Program-made: the position numbers and the translations under genes
In this document: one piece after another, positions 14,554 to 22,724 of the stretch
Position numbering within the stretch: position 1 is the stretch's first letter
Layout of the letters: every line of letters starts with the position of its first letter
Assembly: GCA_023434205.1 (NCBI GenBank)
Contig: JAEYTB010000163.1
Coordinates: forward strand, 1-27,668
Length of the DNA stretch: 27,668 nt
Reading direction: 5' to 3'
DNA from: Planctomycetota bacterium
Lineage (GTDB): Bacteria; Planctomycetota; Phycisphaerae; Phycisphaerales; UBA1924
Notes under the pieces: model-generated
The model's input: only the letters and a program-made list of their open reading frames with translations
Database searches by the model: none
What the model was told of the DNA's origin: nothing

Positions 14554-15591
14554 ATGCGCCCCCCTCTTGCCCGCCGTGCGTTTACGCTGATTGAGTTGCT
14601 GGTGGTGATCGCGATCATCGCGCTGCTGATCAGCATCCTGCTGCCGGCGCTGGGGAAGGCCCGCGAGGCGGGTCGGAACATCGCGTGCGCCTCGACGGTG
14701 CGGCAGCTGGCCCTGGCCCAGGCCACGTACATGAACGACTGGAAGGAGTTCTACGCGTGCCGGTATACCTCCGGGGCGGAGGCGGACGCGACGGGCGGGG
14801 CGGCGCTGCTTGGGGATACGACGTCCATCACTCCGACGACCAACTTTGACTGGATCAGCCCGACCATGGGCGAGGCGGCCAACCTGCCGATCAACAGGGC
14901 GCGGCGGACGATCACGATTTTCAACCAGTGGCGGTGTGCCTCCTCCACGCAGTTCAACCAGACCCTGTTCGGGTCCGCGGCGGATCAGACGGACTTTCAG
15001 TCGGCGTTCGCCGAATCGGGGGCCCGCCAGATCAGCTACCTGCAGCCCGCTGGCTTTGCGCTGTGGAGCACGAGTGCGCCGACGTCCGTCCTCAACTACC
15101 GCCGGCGCGACGGCACCGACTTCACGCGGCCCACAAGCGGGCACGGGCAGTTCACCAACCCTGTGACGATCCCCGACACATGGACGCCGGTCCTCAGCAA
15201 GGTCGGCATCCAGCCATCGAACAAGGCCCTCGTCGCCGATGGCACGCGGTACTGGGACAACGACCACCTCGACTTTGACATCAACCCCGCGGCGGCTCGG
15301 TACAGCTCGTTCACGGACACGCCTGCGTACATCGAGTCCACCGCCTATGGCCGCAATAGCCCGGCATCGCCCCAGCAGCAGAACCTCCGCCTCACGTTCC
15401 GTCACGCAGGGAACATTAACGTGGGCTTCTTCGACGGCAGCGTCCGCAGCCTGACCAAGGACACGACCTGGCGGCGTGTGGACTACTGGTACCCTTCGGG
15501 CAGCATCTTCAACGGGCTGGATGCGCCGCCGGAGTCGCGGCGCAGCGCTTCGAACCCGACCGGACTTGAGGTCAATAAGCCGATCCCGTAA
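14554..15591 (+). CDS. Type II/IV pseudopilin-like protein with H-X9-DG motif
   Basis: The 345-residue protein has leader MRPPLARRA followed by FTLIELLVVIAIIALLIS with Glu at +5, and then LLPALGKAREAGR, the planctomycete form of the prepilin N-terminus. Near residue 291 the motif HAGNINVGFFDG is an H-X9-DG signature, followed by a C-terminal tail with WYPSG. The middle region shows no enzyme motifs. It is expected to be cleaved by prepilin peptidase at Ala-Phe and held in the inner membrane or a pseudopilus. It is a paralogue in type, though not closely similar in the body, of the protein at 9,416. GGAG lies a few bases before the ATG. The operon probably begins at the small membrane gene upstream. 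Confidence 0.9.
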   Translation: MRPPLARRAFTLIELLVVIAIIALLISILLPALGKAREAGRNIACASTVRQLALAQATYMNDWKEFYACRYTSGAEADATGGAALLGDTTSITPTTNFDWISPTMGEAANLPINRARRTITIFNQWRCASSTQFNQTLFGSAADQTDFQSAFAESGARQISYLQPAGFALWSTSAPTSVLNYRRRDGTDFTRPTSGHGQFTNPVTIPDTWTPVLSKVGIQPSNKALVADGTRYWDNDHLDFDINPAAARYSSFTDTPAYIESTAYGRNSPASPQQQNLRLTFRHAGNINVGFFDGSVRSLTKDTTWRRVDYWYPSGSIFNGLDAPPESRRSASNPTGLEVNKPIP

Positions 15592-15595
15592 CGCC

Positions 15596-15615
15596 GCCCC
15601 GAGGTGCTTCGGGGC
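15596..15615 (+). terminator. Weak hairpin after the second pseudopilin gene
   Basis: A seven-base-pair stem GCCCCGA/TCGGGGC with a six-base loop starts five bases after the stop codon. No T-run follows, so it may be only an mRNA-end stabiliser or a weak terminator. Confidence 0.35.
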
Positions 15616-15629
15616 CCGTGCGTCCTACC

Positions 15630-15652
15630 CTCTCCCTCACCTCAAGGGAGAG
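15630..15652 (+). promoter_or_regulatory. Hairpin sequestering the ribosome-binding site of the M20 peptidase gene
   Basis: A perfect eight-base-pair stem CTCTCCCT/AGGGAGAG with a seven-base loop lies four bases before the ATG at 15657. The entire Shine-Dalgarno (GGGAG) is in the 3' arm, so initiation should be limited unless the hairpin opens, for example by temperature or a translating ribosome. Confidence 0.45.
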
Positions 15653-15656
15653 CCTT

Positions 15657-17084
15657 ATGTCCACCACGCGCGCCCTCGACGCCCTGACGCAGAACGAGTC
15701 GGCTTCCATCCAGCGGCTCATCGACTGGCTCAAGATCCCCAGCATCAGCACGGACCCGGCGTACAAGGCCGAGGTGCGGCGGGCAGCGGACTGGGCCGCG
15801 GATCAGCTCAAGGAACTCGGGTTTGCGGTCCGGGTGCTGGATACGGGCGAACCGGCGGGCGCTGGTCACCCGATCGTGCTGGCGACGATCGACGCGGCGC
15901 CGACGTATAAGGGCGCGCACGTGCTGTTCTACGGCCACTACGACGTGCAGCCCGTGGACCCGCTGGAGCTGTGGGAATCCAAACCCTTCGAGCCTGTTAT
16001 CAAGCCCGCCACCCCCGGCGGCCCCGGCGAGCGGATCGTCGCCCGCGGGGCGGTGGACGACAAGGGTCAGGTGATGATGTTCATCGAGGCCTGCCGCGCG
16101 TGGAAGCAGGCGACCGGCCACGCCACGGGCGGTGCGGCGTACACGGTGCTGCTGGAGGGCGAGGAGGAGTGCGGTTCGGCGAACCTTCAGCCCTTTGTCG
16201 CCAAGCATCAGGATGAACTCAAGAAGTGCAACGTGGTGCTGATCTCCGACACGGGGATGATCAGCAAGGACCGCCCCTGCATCACCTACGGCGTCCGCGG
16301 CCTGGCGTACACCGAGGTCACCCTGCACGCGGCGAACCAGGACCTGCACTCGGGGCTGTGGGGCGGGCGTTGCCCCAACCCCAACAACGAGCTTGCGAAG
16401 GTGCTGGCGCAGCTCTGGGATGACAAGCGGCGCGTGACGATCCCCGGGTTCTACGACGACGTCCGCCCCCTCCGCCAGGAGGAACGAGACGCCTGGAAAA
16501 AGCTGGGCGTGACGGCGGCGGAGGCTCTGGCCAAGATCGGCCTGCCCCCCGCGGCGGATATCGGTGAGGAGGGGTACACCTTCCTTGAACGCGAGTGGGC
16601 GCGGCCCACGGCGGAGGTCAACGGCATCTGGGGCGGGTACATCGGAAAGGGGGCCAAGACCGTGATCCCCGCGTTCGCGAGCGCGAAGGTCTCGTTCCGC
16701 CTGGTCGCCGACCAGGACCCCAAGAAGATCACCCAGCTCTTCTTCAAGTGGCTGGAGCAGCGGACACCCCCGGGCTGCCGGTGGGAGCTGAACGATCACC
16801 ACGGCGGGTTCGGGGTGACGGTGCCGACGGACTCGCCGGTGCTCAAGGCCGCCGCGAAGGCGATTGAGAAGGCAACGGGCAAGCGTCCGGAGCTGATCAA
16901 GAGCGGCGGGTCGATCCCGGTCGCGGGGATGCTCAAGGACATGCTGGGGCTGGACACGATCTTCATGGGCTTCGGCCTGGAGGACGACCGGGTCCATTCG
17001 CCCAACGAGAAGTTCGAGCTGGCGTGCTTCCGGATGGGCGCGCGGTCGCACGCGACCTTCATCGGCGAGCTGGTGGGGGGGTGA
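15657..17084 (+). CDS. M20 family metallo-dipeptidase
   Basis: The 475-residue protein is an M20 zinc peptidase of the dipeptidase/CNDP type. Metal and catalytic residues are visible in order: His94 and Asp96 in YGHYDVQP, bridging Asp134 in GAVDDKG, the Glu170/Glu171 pair in LEGEEECGS (general base and ligand), Asp198 in SDTG, and His447 in DDRVHSPNEKF. The lid/dimerisation domain lies at about 215-385 and contains the conserved DLHSGLWGG (about 229-237). It should hydrolyse dipeptides or related amides in the cytoplasm, as no signal peptide is seen. The start was placed at the ATG after AAGGGAGAG, not 13 codons upstream. The substrate cannot be told from sequence alone. Confidence 0.95.
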   Translation: MSTTRALDALTQNESASIQRLIDWLKIPSISTDPAYKAEVRRAADWAADQLKELGFAVRVLDTGEPAGAGHPIVLATIDAAPTYKGAHVLFYGHYDVQPVDPLELWESKPFEPVIKPATPGGPGERIVARGAVDDKGQVMMFIEACRAWKQATGHATGGAAYTVLLEGEEECGSANLQPFVAKHQDELKKCNVVLISDTGMISKDRPCITYGVRGLAYTEVTLHAANQDLHSGLWGGRCPNPNNELAKVLAQLWDDKRRVTIPGFYDDVRPLRQEERDAWKKLGVTAAEALAKIGLPPAADIGEEGYTFLEREWARPTAEVNGIWGGYIGKGAKTVIPAFASAKVSFRLVADQDPKKITQLFFKWLEQRTPPGCRWELNDHHGGFGVTVPTDSPVLKAAAKAIEKATGKRPELIKSGGSIPVAGMLKDMLGLDTIFMGFGLEDDRVHSPNEKFELACFRMGARSHATFIGELVGG

Positions 17085-17099
17085 GGGAGGGGGGCGGCC

Positions 17100-17315
17100 C
17101 TACGCCGCCTTCTTTTCATCGGCTTCGCCGACCTCGATCACTTCCTGGTTTGCCGCGGCGGCGATGCGGTCGAGCCGCTCCTTGCGCAACGAGGCGACTT
17201 TGACGCGCATGTCGTGGATATGCGTGACGTCCTTGAGCCCCGCGGCGATGAAGTGCAGCAGGGCGAGCACCGCCAGCCCAGCCACGACCGCCAGCACCAG
17301 CCAGACCTGACCCAT
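17100..17315 (-). CDS. Small single-helix membrane protein
   Basis: A 71-residue protein with one membrane helix (about 4-25, VWLVLAVVAGLAVLALLHFIAA) and a charged C-terminal helix (HDMRVKVASLRKERLDRIAAA, then an acidic/Lys tail). The ATG at 17315 is preceded by GGGGAG. The open frame continues upstream in the antisense of the large envelope gene, but only this end looks like a protein. Function is unknown. It converges on the M20 peptidase with 15 bases between the stop codons and diverges from the 17,370 gene. Its helix followed by a charged helix could bind a partner, but nothing in the sequence identifies one. Confidence 0.6.
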   Translation of the reverse strand: MGQVWLVLAVVAGLAVLALLHFIAAGLKDVTHIHDMRVKVASLRKERLDRIAAAANQEVIEVGEADEKKAA

Positions 17316-17357
17316 ACTCCCCGCATCGGCCCCTGAAACCGCGTGCTTGAGTGGCTG

Positions 17358-17363
17358 TAGAAT
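17358..17363 (+). promoter_or_regulatory. Putative -10 of the envelope protein/ABC operon (leaderless)
   Basis: TAGAAT ends exactly six bases before the GTG start codon, and no Shine-Dalgarno is present. A weak CTGAAA sits 19 bases upstream as a possible -35. The arrangement implies transcription beginning at the start codon. Confidence 0.4.
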
Positions 17364-17369
17364 CCCTGC

Positions 17370-19880
17370 GTGAGAACCCCGTCTGATAAGAGCGACGCCG
17401 GCCGGACCAGTTGCTACCGCCGCCCCTTCCTGCACACCCTGCTGGTGGCGTTGGCGGTGCTGCTGGGGGTGGCGCCGTCCGCGGTGGGGCAGAGCCCGGG
17501 CACGCCGCTCTCCAGCGGCGAGGTCAAGATCGAGCTGGAGAGCTTCGGCGTCGGGAATGTCGCCCGGTGCGGGGACTGGTGCGGGATCCGGCTTCGGGTT
17601 CAGGACACCGGGGCGCGGAGCCGCGAACTGATCGTGCGGATCAACGGGCTGGACTTCGACGGGGATACGCCGCTCTACCAGCGGGAGACGGCGTCCAACC
17701 CGGGCCAGTGGCAGAGCGTGTGGATTTACGTGCGGCTGCCGTTCAACTACAACCCTGCCGCGGGGCTCGCGGCGTACGTGTACGAGGCGGTTGAGACCTC
17801 GGGGGTGAGGACCGACGAGGCGCCGACCGGCTTCCGCGCGGGGCGGCTGCTGGGGTTCGCGTCGCTGAGCGTGTCGGGCGGGCCGTCGGGCTCGGTGCGG
17901 GAGTCGTCCTCGGGCCTCATCGCGATGATCGGGACCAAGCCGCTGGGGCTGCGGGGGTACTCCGCGGCGACGCCGAACGGCCGCTCGAGCCTGCACTCCA
18001 ACGAGATCATCGACGTGGTGATGGGCATTTCTCCCGCGGCGATGCCCGACCGCTGGGTGGGCCTGCTCCCCTTTGAGGCCGTGGTCTGGGCCCAGGGGAG
18101 CCCAGCAGAGCTTCGGGACACGCGGGCCCGTGCGCTGCGGGAGTACGTGCAGCACGGGGGGCACCTGATCATCATCCTGCCCAGCATCGGGCAGACCTGG
18201 ACCGACCAGCGGTCCAACGAGCTGTTCGACATCATGCCAACGGTGTCGGTGGCGAGGAAGGAAGTGGCCGACTTTGAGCGGTACCGGCCGCTGATCACCC
18301 GCCCGGCGGACCCCAGGCTGCCCGCACAGCCGCAGTTCCCCAAGTCGGCGATCGTACACACCTTCCGTCCCAGCCCGGAGGCGAACCCGGGCGAGGCCGT
18401 GCGCGTGCTCAACGGGCCGGACGGAGACTGCGTGGTGGTGCGGCGGCTGGTGGGCGCGGGGGCGGTGACGCTGGTGGGCCTGGACCTCAATCAGACGGCG
18501 CTGTCTCAGTTTGACCTGATCGACGCGGACATCTTCTGGCACCGGATCCTGGGCAAGCGCGGGGACTTCACGCCGCGCCAGCAGAACACGGGCATCTTCG
18601 GCCGCAAGCCCTGGAACGTGGACCAGGATATCGACGACCAGATCGCGGAGAACAACAGCGCGGCGGCGGGCGTGCTGCTGGGGTTCGTGATCTTCGTGCT
18701 GTACTGGCTCGTGGCGGCGCCGTTGGGGTTTCTGGTGCTGAAGCGGTACAACCTGACGCAGCACTCCTGGCTGGCGTTCGTCGGTGCGATCGCGCTGTTC
18801 ACGGGGATCGCGTGGTCGGGGGCGAACCTGTTGCGGCAGTCGGAGATCGAGGCGCGGCACTTTACGGTCCTCGATCACGTGTACGGCCAGCCGGTGCAGC
18901 GGGCCAAGACGTGGTCGAGCATCTGGCTCCCCTGGTACGGCACGGCGCTGCTGAGCGTGGCCAAGCAGGACGGCGGGGAGGCGAACCTGGGCTCGACGAT
19001 CGCGTCGTGGGACCCACCCGCGGCGGCGGACGGCGGGCAGTGGGGTGGCTTCCCGGACCAGCGGGGCTACGTGGTGGACACGCGCGACCCGTCCCAGATG
19101 CGGGTGCCCGTGCGGTCCACGGTGAAGCAGGTCGAGGTGACATGGGCGGGCGGGCCGGCGTGGGAGATGCCGCGGCCCGCGCGGGTGGAAGAGGGCGGGA
19201 CCGGCAAGCTGGAGCTGCTCAACCAGACGGGCGTGCCGCGTCAGAACCAACGCGGGATGATCGAGGGCACACTGCTGCACAACATGCCCGGGACGCTGAC
19301 AGAGGGGCTGGTGGTGGTGATCCGCGGGCAGCGGCGGATTTCCGCCGGGCCCAGTTCGGCGCCGATCTGTGAGGGCGAGGTCTTCTCGATCGGCATGGAC
19401 TGGCCCGCGGGCCAGCCGCTGGACCTCGCCGTGGTGACGCGGCCGCGTCCGAACGCGATCGACACGGTCTTCACGGGGTACCTCGGCACCAACTTCCGGC
19501 CGACGATGGATGTGGGGACGGACCGGGGCCGCCGCATGAACGCGATGGCGCTGTTCTCGCAGCTCCCGCCCCCGGACGACGACAGCGGGCGGCTGCTCGC
19601 GCAGCGCGACACCACGCACGGATGGGACCTTTCATACTGGTTCACGCAGCCGTGCGTCATCGTGATGGGGCAGCTGACGACCGCGCGGAAGGACGTGAGC
19701 AACACGCCGGTGCCGATCCTGGTGAACGGGGAGCCGGTCGTGAACAACGGGCGGACGTTCGTCCGCTGGATTTACCCGCTGCCGGACGACCCCCCGGGCT
19801 GGCCGCAGATCGACGTGCCCCTGCCGAGCGAAGACACCGACGTTCCGCTTTCCCGCAACTCGCCCTCCGAGCCGGGTTGA
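17370..19880 (+). CDS. Large exported/membrane protein with amidotransferase-like fold, partner of an ABC ATPase
   Basis: The 836-residue protein starts at a GTG. It has a signal or anchor helix (about 20-37), a beta-rich extracytoplasmic region (50-170), a region at about 180-370 that resembles the GATase1/ThuA-like flavodoxin fold of DUF4350/GldG-type proteins (GLLPFEAVVWAQ, REYVQHGGHLIIILP, GAGAVTLVGLDL), two membrane helices at about 432-456 and 466-486, and a further extracytoplasmic domain (490-836) without recognisable motifs. I cannot name a function. The ABC ATPase gene begins 18 bases after its stop, so the two are probably made together, and this protein could be an auxiliary part of that transporter. 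The two helices alone are few for an ABC permease. No Shine-Dalgarno precedes the GTG. Confidence 0.75.
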   Translation: MRTPSDKSDAGRTSCYRRPFLHTLLVALAVLLGVAPSAVGQSPGTPLSSGEVKIELESFGVGNVARCGDWCGIRLRVQDTGARSRELIVRINGLDFDGDTPLYQRETASNPGQWQSVWIYVRLPFNYNPAAGLAAYVYEAVETSGVRTDEAPTGFRAGRLLGFASLSVSGGPSGSVRESSSGLIAMIGTKPLGLRGYSAATPNGRSSLHSNEIIDVVMGISPAAMPDRWVGLLPFEAVVWAQGSPAELRDTRARALREYVQHGGHLIIILPSIGQTWTDQRSNELFDIMPTVSVARKEVADFERYRPLITRPADPRLPAQPQFPKSAIVHTFRPSPEANPGEAVRVLNGPDGDCVVVRRLVGAGAVTLVGLDLNQTALSQFDLIDADIFWHRILGKRGDFTPRQQNTGIFGRKPWNVDQDIDDQIAENNSAAAGVLLGFVIFVLYWLVAAPLGFLVLKRYNLTQHSWLAFVGAIALFTGIAWSGANLLRQSEIEARHFTVLDHVYGQPVQRAKTWSSIWLPWYGTALLSVAKQDGGEANLGSTIASWDPPAAADGGQWGGFPDQRGYVVDTRDPSQMRVPVRSTVKQVEVTWAGGPAWEMPRPARVEEGGTGKLELLNQTGVPRQNQRGMIEGTLLHNMPGTLTEGLVVVIRGQRRISAGPSSAPICEGEVFSIGMDWPAGQPLDLAVVTRPRPNAIDTVFTGYLGTNFRPTMDVGTDRGRRMNAMALFSQLPPPDDDSGRLLAQRDTTHGWDLSYWFTQPCVIVMGQLTTARKDVSNTPVPILVNGEPVVNNGRTFVRWIYPLPDDPPGWPQIDVPLPSEDTDVPLSRNSPSEPG

Positions 19881-19898
19881 TACAGGATTTCCCCGCCC

Positions 19899-20861
19899 AT
19901 GCCGATGATCGAGACCATCAACTTGACCAAGCGCTACGGGGAGCTCGTGGCGCTGAACAACCTCAACCTGACGATCAACGAGGGCGACTGCTTCGGGTTC
20001 ATCGGGCCCAACGGGGCGGGGAAGACCACGACGATCAAGATTCTGGCGACGCTGCTGAAGCCCAGCAGCGGGCAGGCCAACGTCGCGGGGCTCACGATCG
20101 GCTACCAGAACCGGCAGATCCGGCCGCTGATCGGCTATGTGCCGGACTTCATGGGCGCGTACGAGGACATGGTCGTCACCGAGTACCTGGAGTTCTTCGC
20201 CTCGGCGTACAACATCCACGGACAGCAGCGCAAGAAGGTCGTGCATGACGTGCTGGAGCTGACCGACCTGGGGTACAAGGCCACGGCGGAGGTCAACTCG
20301 CTCTCGCGAGGTATGCAGCAGCGGCTGGCGGTGGCGCGAGTGCTGCTGCACGACCCCAAGGTGCTGCTGATGGACGAGCCGGCCAGCGGGCTTGACCCGC
20401 GGGCCCGCATCGAGATGCGCGAGCTGCTGAAAGAGCTGCGGCGGATGGGCAAAACGATCCTGATCTCCAGCCACATCCTGCCGGAACTGGCGGAGCTGTG
20501 CAATGTGGTGGGGATCATCGAGCGGGGACAGCTGCTCTTCAACGGCACGGTGGACGAGATCCTGCGGCGCGCGAAGGTCGGCCACGTGCTGCACGTGGGG
20601 GTGACGGACCGGTTCGAGGAAGCGGGCAACCTGCTGACCAAGATCCCGGGCGTCAAAAAGGTGGTGCTCGCCAACGACGACGCCGGCAACGGCAAGCTGG
20701 GCAGGGTGCTGCACGTCAACTACGACGACACCGCGGGCCAGTCGGTCACGGACCTGCCCAACATCCTCATCAACAGCGGCTTCCGCCTGACGAAGTTCAC
20801 CGAGGAGCCGGTGAACCTGGAGACGGCGTTCATGCGGCTGACCAAGGGGCTGGTGCAGTAG
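19899..20861 (+). CDS. ABC transporter ATP-binding protein (export/GldA-NatA-like)
   Basis: The 320-residue protein has a complete nucleotide-binding domain: Walker A GPNGAGKTT at 36-44, signature LSRGMQQR at 135-142, Walker B VLLMDEP at 155-161, the D-loop SGLDP and the H-loop His192 (ISSHILPE). The Q-loop position reads GYVPD rather than GY(L/V)PQ, so the usual Gln is Asp, a form I recall from a planctomycete-rich GldA-like subgroup. A 100-residue C-terminal extension (about 220-320) is typical of DrrA/NatA-like exporters. It energises transport at the inner membrane; the substrate is unknown. It follows the large envelope protein closely, and no polytopic permease gene is present in the window. 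It converges with purD, with 17 bases between them. Confidence 0.92.
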   Translation: MPMIETINLTKRYGELVALNNLNLTINEGDCFGFIGPNGAGKTTTIKILATLLKPSSGQANVAGLTIGYQNRQIRPLIGYVPDFMGAYEDMVVTEYLEFFASAYNIHGQQRKKVVHDVLELTDLGYKATAEVNSLSRGMQQRLAVARVLLHDPKVLLMDEPASGLDPRARIEMRELLKELRRMGKTILISSHILPELAELCNVVGIIERGQLLFNGTVDEILRRAKVGHVLHVGVTDRFEEAGNLLTKIPGVKKVVLANDDAGNGKLGRVLHVNYDDTAGQSVTDLPNILINSGFRLTKFTEEPVNLETAFMRLTKGLVQ

Positions 20862-20878
20862 GAGCCGGGCCGGCCGGA

Positions 20879-22480
20879 TCACACGGCCACGTGCGAGGCG
20901 CCGATGTCCGAGCGCACCTGCATGCCCGCGAAGCGGATGGCGGCGCAGCCGGCGTACGCCCGATCCCGGGCCTCGGCGAGGTTCTTGCCAAGCCCCGTCA
21001 CGCCCAGCACGCGACCGCCCGCGGTCTGAACCACGCCGTCGGGCCCGCGCCGTGTGCCGGCGTGGTAGACATACACCCCCGGCATGGCGTCCGCCTGCTC
21101 GATGCCCTCGATGGGGAGGCCCACCCTGGGCTTGTCGGGGTAGCCCGCGCTGGCCAGCACCACGCAGCACGCCGCGCCGCTGTCCCACTCCACGTCCACG
21201 CTGTCGAGCCGGCCCTCGCACGCGGCGATGAGCAGCTCGAGCAGGTCGCTCTTGAGACGCGTCATGAGCGGCTGGCACTCGGGGTCGCCGAACCGGCAGT
21301 TGAACTCCAGCACCTTGGGGCCCGCCGGGGTCAGCATCAGGCCCGCGTAGAGCACGCCGGTGTACTCGATCCCCTCGCGCCGGAGGGCGTCCACGGCGGG
21401 CACGAGCACCTCACGCTCGATCTTGGCCATCAGCTCTTCATCGAGCGAGTCGGTGGGGCAGTAGGCGCCCATGCCGCCGGTGTTGGGGCCGGTGTCGTGG
21501 TCGCCCAGGCGCTTGTGGTCCTGGCACGCCGGGAGCACGAGGATGCTCTTGCCGTCCACGATCGCCAGCACAGAGACCTCGCGGCCTTCCATCCGCTCTT
21601 CAATCACGACCTTCAGGCCCGCGTCACCGAACTCGCGCTTGACCATCATGCGGTCGATGGCGTCCAGCGCTTCGCCCAGTGTCCGCGGCAGGACCACGCC
21701 CTTGCCCTTGGCCAGGCCCGCGGCCTTGATCACGGGCAGACCGTCGAGCTCGGTCTCGTACGCCCGTTTCACGAGCGGGTCGGTTGAGCGGAGCTGCTCG
21801 ATGTACCGGATGCGGTCGGAAGGGTCGCGAAAGCCCTCGGCAGCGGAGAGGGCGGCGGAGATCACCGCACGGGCCCGGGCGGCCTCGAGCCCCTCGCCGA
21901 CGCCTTTGGCCCCGCCCACGCCGGTGACGCGGGTGGTGACCTCGCTGATGCGCTTCACGATGTAAGCCCGCTTCTCATCGGCGTTGCCGAAGTCCTTGGG
22001 CTGGCCCAGGAGCTGGCCCAGGAGGTGCTCATCGCGGACGCGGGCCTCGAGCAGGGCGCGGGCATGGGCGGGGTGGGTGAAGGTCTGGGATTCCGCCGTG
22101 GGAATGGAGGCGGAGCGCATGATCTGCTTGGCCCACGCCTTGTCGGCTTCGAGGCGGGCGGCCTCCTTGACGGGGCCGAACACGAGGACGCCCGGGGCGC
22201 GGAGCTTGTCTGCAAAGCCTTCTGAGAGCGGGTCCTCCGGGCCGATGACGACCAGGCCGATGGCCTTCTTCTCGATGAACTGCTGGAGGCGGTAGATCTC
22301 ACGGATGTTGACCGGGACGTCCACGGGCTTGGCAAGGCTGGCCAGCCCCGGGTTCTCCGGGTGGGTGGTCCAGAGGTCCCCCAGGCGTGCGGAGCCCGCG
22401 AGCTTGACCGCGATGGCGTGCTCGCGACCGCCGCCGCCGATGAGCAGCACATTGACCTTTGACCCGGGCCCGTTCGTCAT
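20879..22480 (-). CDS. purD: Phosphoribosylamine-glycine ligase with ~95-residue insertion
   Basis: PurD joins glycine to 5-phosphoribosylamine using ATP, the second step of de novo purine synthesis. Family motifs are present: VLLIGGGGREHA (11-22), GPEDPLSEG (80-88), KAAGLAKGKGVV (252-263, the ATP-grasp lysine loop), EERMEGREVSVLA (294-306), DHKRLGDHDTGPNTGGMGAY (321-340), and EFNCRFGDPECQ (392-403) with the metal ligands. The 533-residue length exceeds the usual ~430 because roughly residues 147-245, between FTHPAHARALLEA and LDGLPVIKAAG, have no counterpart in the E. coli enzyme. The reading frame is open throughout and the insert is charged and helix-prone, with no intein or transposon motifs. 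The ATG was chosen because KVNVLLIGGGG follows at once; upstream codons give no homology. A -10-like TATGCT lies seven bases before it. Confidence 0.95.
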   Translation of the reverse strand: MTNGPGSKVNVLLIGGGGREHAIAVKLAGSARLGDLWTTHPENPGLASLAKPVDVPVNIREIYRLQQFIEKKAIGLVVIGPEDPLSEGFADKLRAPGVLVFGPVKEAARLEADKAWAKQIMRSASIPTAESQTFTHPAHARALLEARVRDEHLLGQLLGQPKDFGNADEKRAYIVKRISEVTTRVTGVGGAKGVGEGLEAARARAVISAALSAAEGFRDPSDRIRYIEQLRSTDPLVKRAYETELDGLPVIKAAGLAKGKGVVLPRTLGEALDAIDRMMVKREFGDAGLKVVIEERMEGREVSVLAIVDGKSILVLPACQDHKRLGDHDTGPNTGGMGAYCPTDSLDEELMAKIEREVLVPAVDALRREGIEYTGVLYAGLMLTPAGPKVLEFNCRFGDPECQPLMTRLKSDLLELLIAACEGRLDSVDVEWDSGAACCVVLASAGYPDKPRVGLPIEGIEQADAMPGVYVYHAGTRRGPDGVVQTAGGRVLGVTGLGKNLAEARDRAYAGCAAIRFAGMQVRSDIGASHVAV

Positions 22481-22487
22481 AGGGCCA

Positions 22488-22493
22488 AGCATA
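22488..22493 (-). promoter_or_regulatory. Putative purD -10 element (leaderless)
   Basis: TATGCT on the minus strand, four of six consensus matches, ends seven bases before the purD ATG, with no Shine-Dalgarno in between. No convincing -35 is seen. Confidence 0.3.
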
Positions 22494-22565
22494 CCCCGCG
22501 GGCGTGGGAGCCTCGCTGAACACGGGGTCAATCTGAGGGCCGTGGTGGGGAAAGTGGCGTGATCG

Positions 22566-22594
22566 TTGACGAGGCGGGCGGCCCTCCCTACAGT
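22566..22594 (+). promoter_or_regulatory. Promoter of the initiator tRNA gene
   Basis: TTGACG (22566-22571), a 17-base spacer and TACAGT (22589-22594). Transcription would begin about five bases before the mature tRNA 5' end at 22606. This is the best sigma-70-like promoter in the window. Confidence 0.6.
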
Positions 22595-22605
22595 CGCCCC
22601 ACGAT

Positions 22606-22679
<74 letters not shown>

Positions 22680-22684
22680 TTGCC

Positions 22685-22718
22685 GGGCCGGTTGCGAAAG
22701 CGACCGGCCCTTTGGTTT
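22685..22718 (+). terminator. First terminator after the tRNA gene
   Basis: An 11-base-pair stem GGGCCGGTTGC/GCGACCGGCCC (one T-G wobble) capped by a GAAA tetraloop, then TTTGGTTTT. It starts five bases after the tRNA 3' end. Confidence 0.8.
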
Positions 22719-22724
22719 TCAGGG

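Noticed and set aside
17100..19619. An 839-codon minus-strand frame covering the envelope protein gene
   Set aside because: Only its last 71 codons look like a protein with a ribosome-binding site; the rest is antisense of the 17,370 gene and Arg/Pro/His-rich.
20862..20878. GGCCGGCC-rich spacer between the ABC ATPase and purD as a bidirectional terminator
   Set aside because: The gap is 17 bases, the stem is short, and there is no T-run on either strand.
19632..21278. A 548-codon minus-strand frame spanning the ABC ATPase and purD
   Set aside because: It is out of frame with purD and antisense to the ATPase; no motif is visible and composition is Arg/Gln/His-rich.
20879..22480. PurD insertion as an intein
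   Set aside because: The inserted block lacks the Cys/Ser start, the terminal HN-C/S/T splice motif and endonuclease motifs, and it does not lie at a conserved catalytic loop.
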